NCBI RefSeq assembly: GCF_020966635.1
Contig: NZ_JAJKFQ010000011.1
Span: 930,001-994,000, forward strand
DNA from: Stieleria sp. JC731
GTDB taxonomy: Bacteria > Planctomycetota > Planctomycetia > Pirellulales > Pirellulaceae
Length of the DNA: 64,000 nucleotides
Direction of reading: 5' to 3'
Shown here piece after piece: positions 62,830 through 64,000 of the stretch. Position 1 is the first letter of the stretch. Every line of letters begins with the position of its first letter. The position numbers and the translations under genes are program-made. The notes under the pieces are model-generated. The model was not told where the DNA came from. It made no database searches and was given only the letters and a program-made list of their open reading frames with translations.

Positions 62830-63609
62830 ATGTTAAAAGCTTTTTACTCCAGCGCGACTGGTATGCGCGCCCAAGAGGTGATGATTGACAACACGGCCAA
62901 TAACTTGGCGAATGTCAATACAACCGGGTTTAAGCGTAAGCACATCAATTTCGCCGATTTGATCTACGACACAAACAGCCCACCCGGGGCGGCCGGTGCG
63001 AACGGAATCATCAAGCCGATCGGTTTGCAAATCGGTAGCGGTGTTCGTGCCGTGGGCACAACAACGATGTTTTCGCAGGGGACGCCGCAGGAAACCGGGA
63101 TCGATACGCACATGGCGATCGAAGGCGAAGGGTTCTTCAAAGTAACACAGGGTGCAAATATCGCTTACACGCGTGACGGATCATTCGTTCGTGATGACCA
63201 AGGGCAGTTGGTCACCGCGGACGGATACATTCTGGATCCTGCGGTGACGATCCCACCTGAAGCGACGCAGTTGTCGATCTCGGCTGGAGGCGTTGTTAGC
63301 TATCAGGTCAACGGAGTTTCCACCACCGGGCCGACGATTCAGTTGGCTCGTTTTCCCAATCCCGCCGGCCTTCAGAACATCGGAAACAACCTTTACACCG
63401 AGACCCCCGCGAGCGGTGCCGAGGTCCTTGGGTTGCCAGGCGTCACCGGCAATGGATTGGTGCGACAGAACTACGTTGAAGGTTCAAACGTCGAAGTTGT
63501 CTCGGAACTCGTGTCCTTGATCACAGCCCAACGCGCCTACGAAATCAACTCGCGTGCCATTCGAGCCGGTGACGAGATGCTCTCCTCGGCAAGTGACCTC
63601 GTTCGATAG
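62830..63609 (+). CDS. flgG: Flagellar distal rod protein FlgG
   Basis: 259 residues. The N-terminal rod signature is FYSSATGMRAQEVMIDNTANNLANVNTTGFKRKHINFADL. The FlgG-specific stretch QIGSGVRAVGTTTMFSQGTPQETG and the C-terminal NVEVVSELVSLITAQRAYEINSRAIRAGDEML are well conserved. FlgG forms the distal rod crossing the P and L rings. It lies 95 bases after the flgF-like gene and 14 bases before the flgA-like gene. Normal length. Confidence 0.95.
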   Translation: MLKAFYSSATGMRAQEVMIDNTANNLANVNTTGFKRKHINFADLIYDTNSPPGAAGANGIIKPIGLQIGSGVRAVGTTTMFSQGTPQETGIDTHMAIEGEGFFKVTQGANIAYTRDGSFVRDDQGQLVTADGYILDPAVTIPPEATQLSISAGGVVSYQVNGVSTTGPTIQLARFPNPAGLQNIGNNLYTETPASGAEVLGLPGVTGNGLVRQNYVEGSNVEVVSELVSLITAQRAYEINSRAIRAGDEMLSSASDLVR

Positions 63610-63623
63610 GTTTCTATAGTTCA

Positions 63624-64000
63624 ATGAATGAACGAATCTCCAATTCGAAAATCCCATCAGCTATCAAGCGGATGTTTCGGCAAATACGTTTGCCGATACT
63701 CGCTTCGGTGGTCGTTGCGATGGGGATGGCCATGATGGTCACCAACGTCCAGGCGGAACGGGTAACCCTGCGAGTCAAAGAGGGACAAAGCGGCGTGACC
63801 GATCGGACGGTGCACATCGGTGACATCGCGACGCTCGAAGGTGGCTCGACAACGGATCGCCGTTTGATGTCGCAATTGGATCTCGATTCGGTCGTCGACG
63901 GACAACCCTGTTTGATTTCACAGCGACAGATCAATACACGGTTATTGCTCGCTGGCTTTTCACGGCAGGATTTTCAGATCATTGGGCCGGCTGTGGCTCA
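63624..64000 (+). CDS. flgA: FlgA-like P-ring assembly chaperone, N-terminal part (cut by window end)
   Basis: Open frame from ATG at 63624 to the window end, at least 125 codons. The N-terminus has a basic region (MFRQIRLP) and a hydrophobic signal (ILASVVVAMGMAMMVTNVQA) with cleavage expected near QAER. The mature start VTLRVKEGQSGVTDRTVHIG-DIATLEGG resembles the first strands and the V-x-LGDIA-x-I motif of the FlgA domain; IIGPAVA near the end is like FlgA segments. FlgA helps FlgI assemble the P ring in the periplasm. Position after flgG supports the call. Only the N-terminal part is visible. Confidence 0.75.
   Translation, partial: MNERISNSKIPSAIKRMFRQIRLPILASVVVAMGMAMMVTNVQAERVTLRVKEGQSGVTDRTVHIGDIATLEGGSTTDRRLMSQLDLDSVVDGQPCLISQRQINTRLLLAGFSRQDFQIIGPAVA

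Overview
The window looks like a chromosomal segment of a planctomycete, most likely of the Rhodopirellula/Pirellulaceae group. The evidence is lineage-typical gene families: a DUF1549/DUF1553 cytochrome-type protein coupled to a DUF1501 protein, an FGly-type sulfatase, a giant TPR protein with a DUF1583-like end, a membrane-tethered Ser/Thr kinase, hypothetical genes interleaved with flagellar genes, and intergenic palindromes and tandem repeats of the kind scattered through these genomes. The assignment rests on family recognition only.

Region 1 (1-11400) is accessory DNA. It opens with the C-terminal end of a tyrosine recombinase, followed by small or broken genes: a DUF2997 gene coupled to a DUF1257 (Ycf35-like) gene carrying two frameshifts, and a possible N-terminal scrap of the AAA ATPase that often accompanies them. 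An SDR-family gene lies between. Then comes a tightly coupled two-gene unit (2407-7181): a nitrilase-fold protein with a visible Glu-Lys-Cys triad, and a 1027-residue SMC/Rad50-like ATPase with its own N-terminal domain and a Zn-hook-like CPLC. I consider this pair the best candidate for an undescribed, probably anti-phage, system. A small HTH protein and an intrinsic terminator separate it from a two-gene RNA repair cassette (RNA ligase plus HD-Pnk end-healing enzyme). A third, degenerate gene follows and runs into a MITE-like element.

Region 2 (11400-34320) is mostly core or lineage-typical metabolism: a secreted hypothetical protein, the DUF1549/DUF1501 pair, a GntP-type permease, succinate dehydrogenase (sdhCAB), a DUF58 protein, an ABC-2 exporter, argJ, a 1141-residue fatty acyl-AMP ligase/carrier/alpha-oxoamine synthase fusion, and a receptor-like Ser/Thr kinase divergent from the next gene.

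Region 3 (34741-52461) holds a 3180-residue secreted TPR protein, a gamma-carbonic-anhydrase-like protein, an M48 peptidase followed by three consecutive AIM24/TIGR00266 paralogues, a secreted sulfatase, a hypothetical gene with a clear Shine-Dalgarno start, and a hemolysin III-type membrane protein.

Region 4 (52657-64000) is a flagellar locus with two divergent arms. The leftward arm runs fliL-fliM-fliN-fliO-fliP-flhA, a small membrane protein, a FliA-type sigma factor and three uncharacterised genes, nearly all overlapping or separated by fewer than 25 bases. The rightward arm carries flgF-like, flgG and a flgA-like gene cut by the window end. fliQ, fliR and flhB are absent from their usual place between fliP and flhA, and FliM lacks the usual N-terminal CheY-binding motif.
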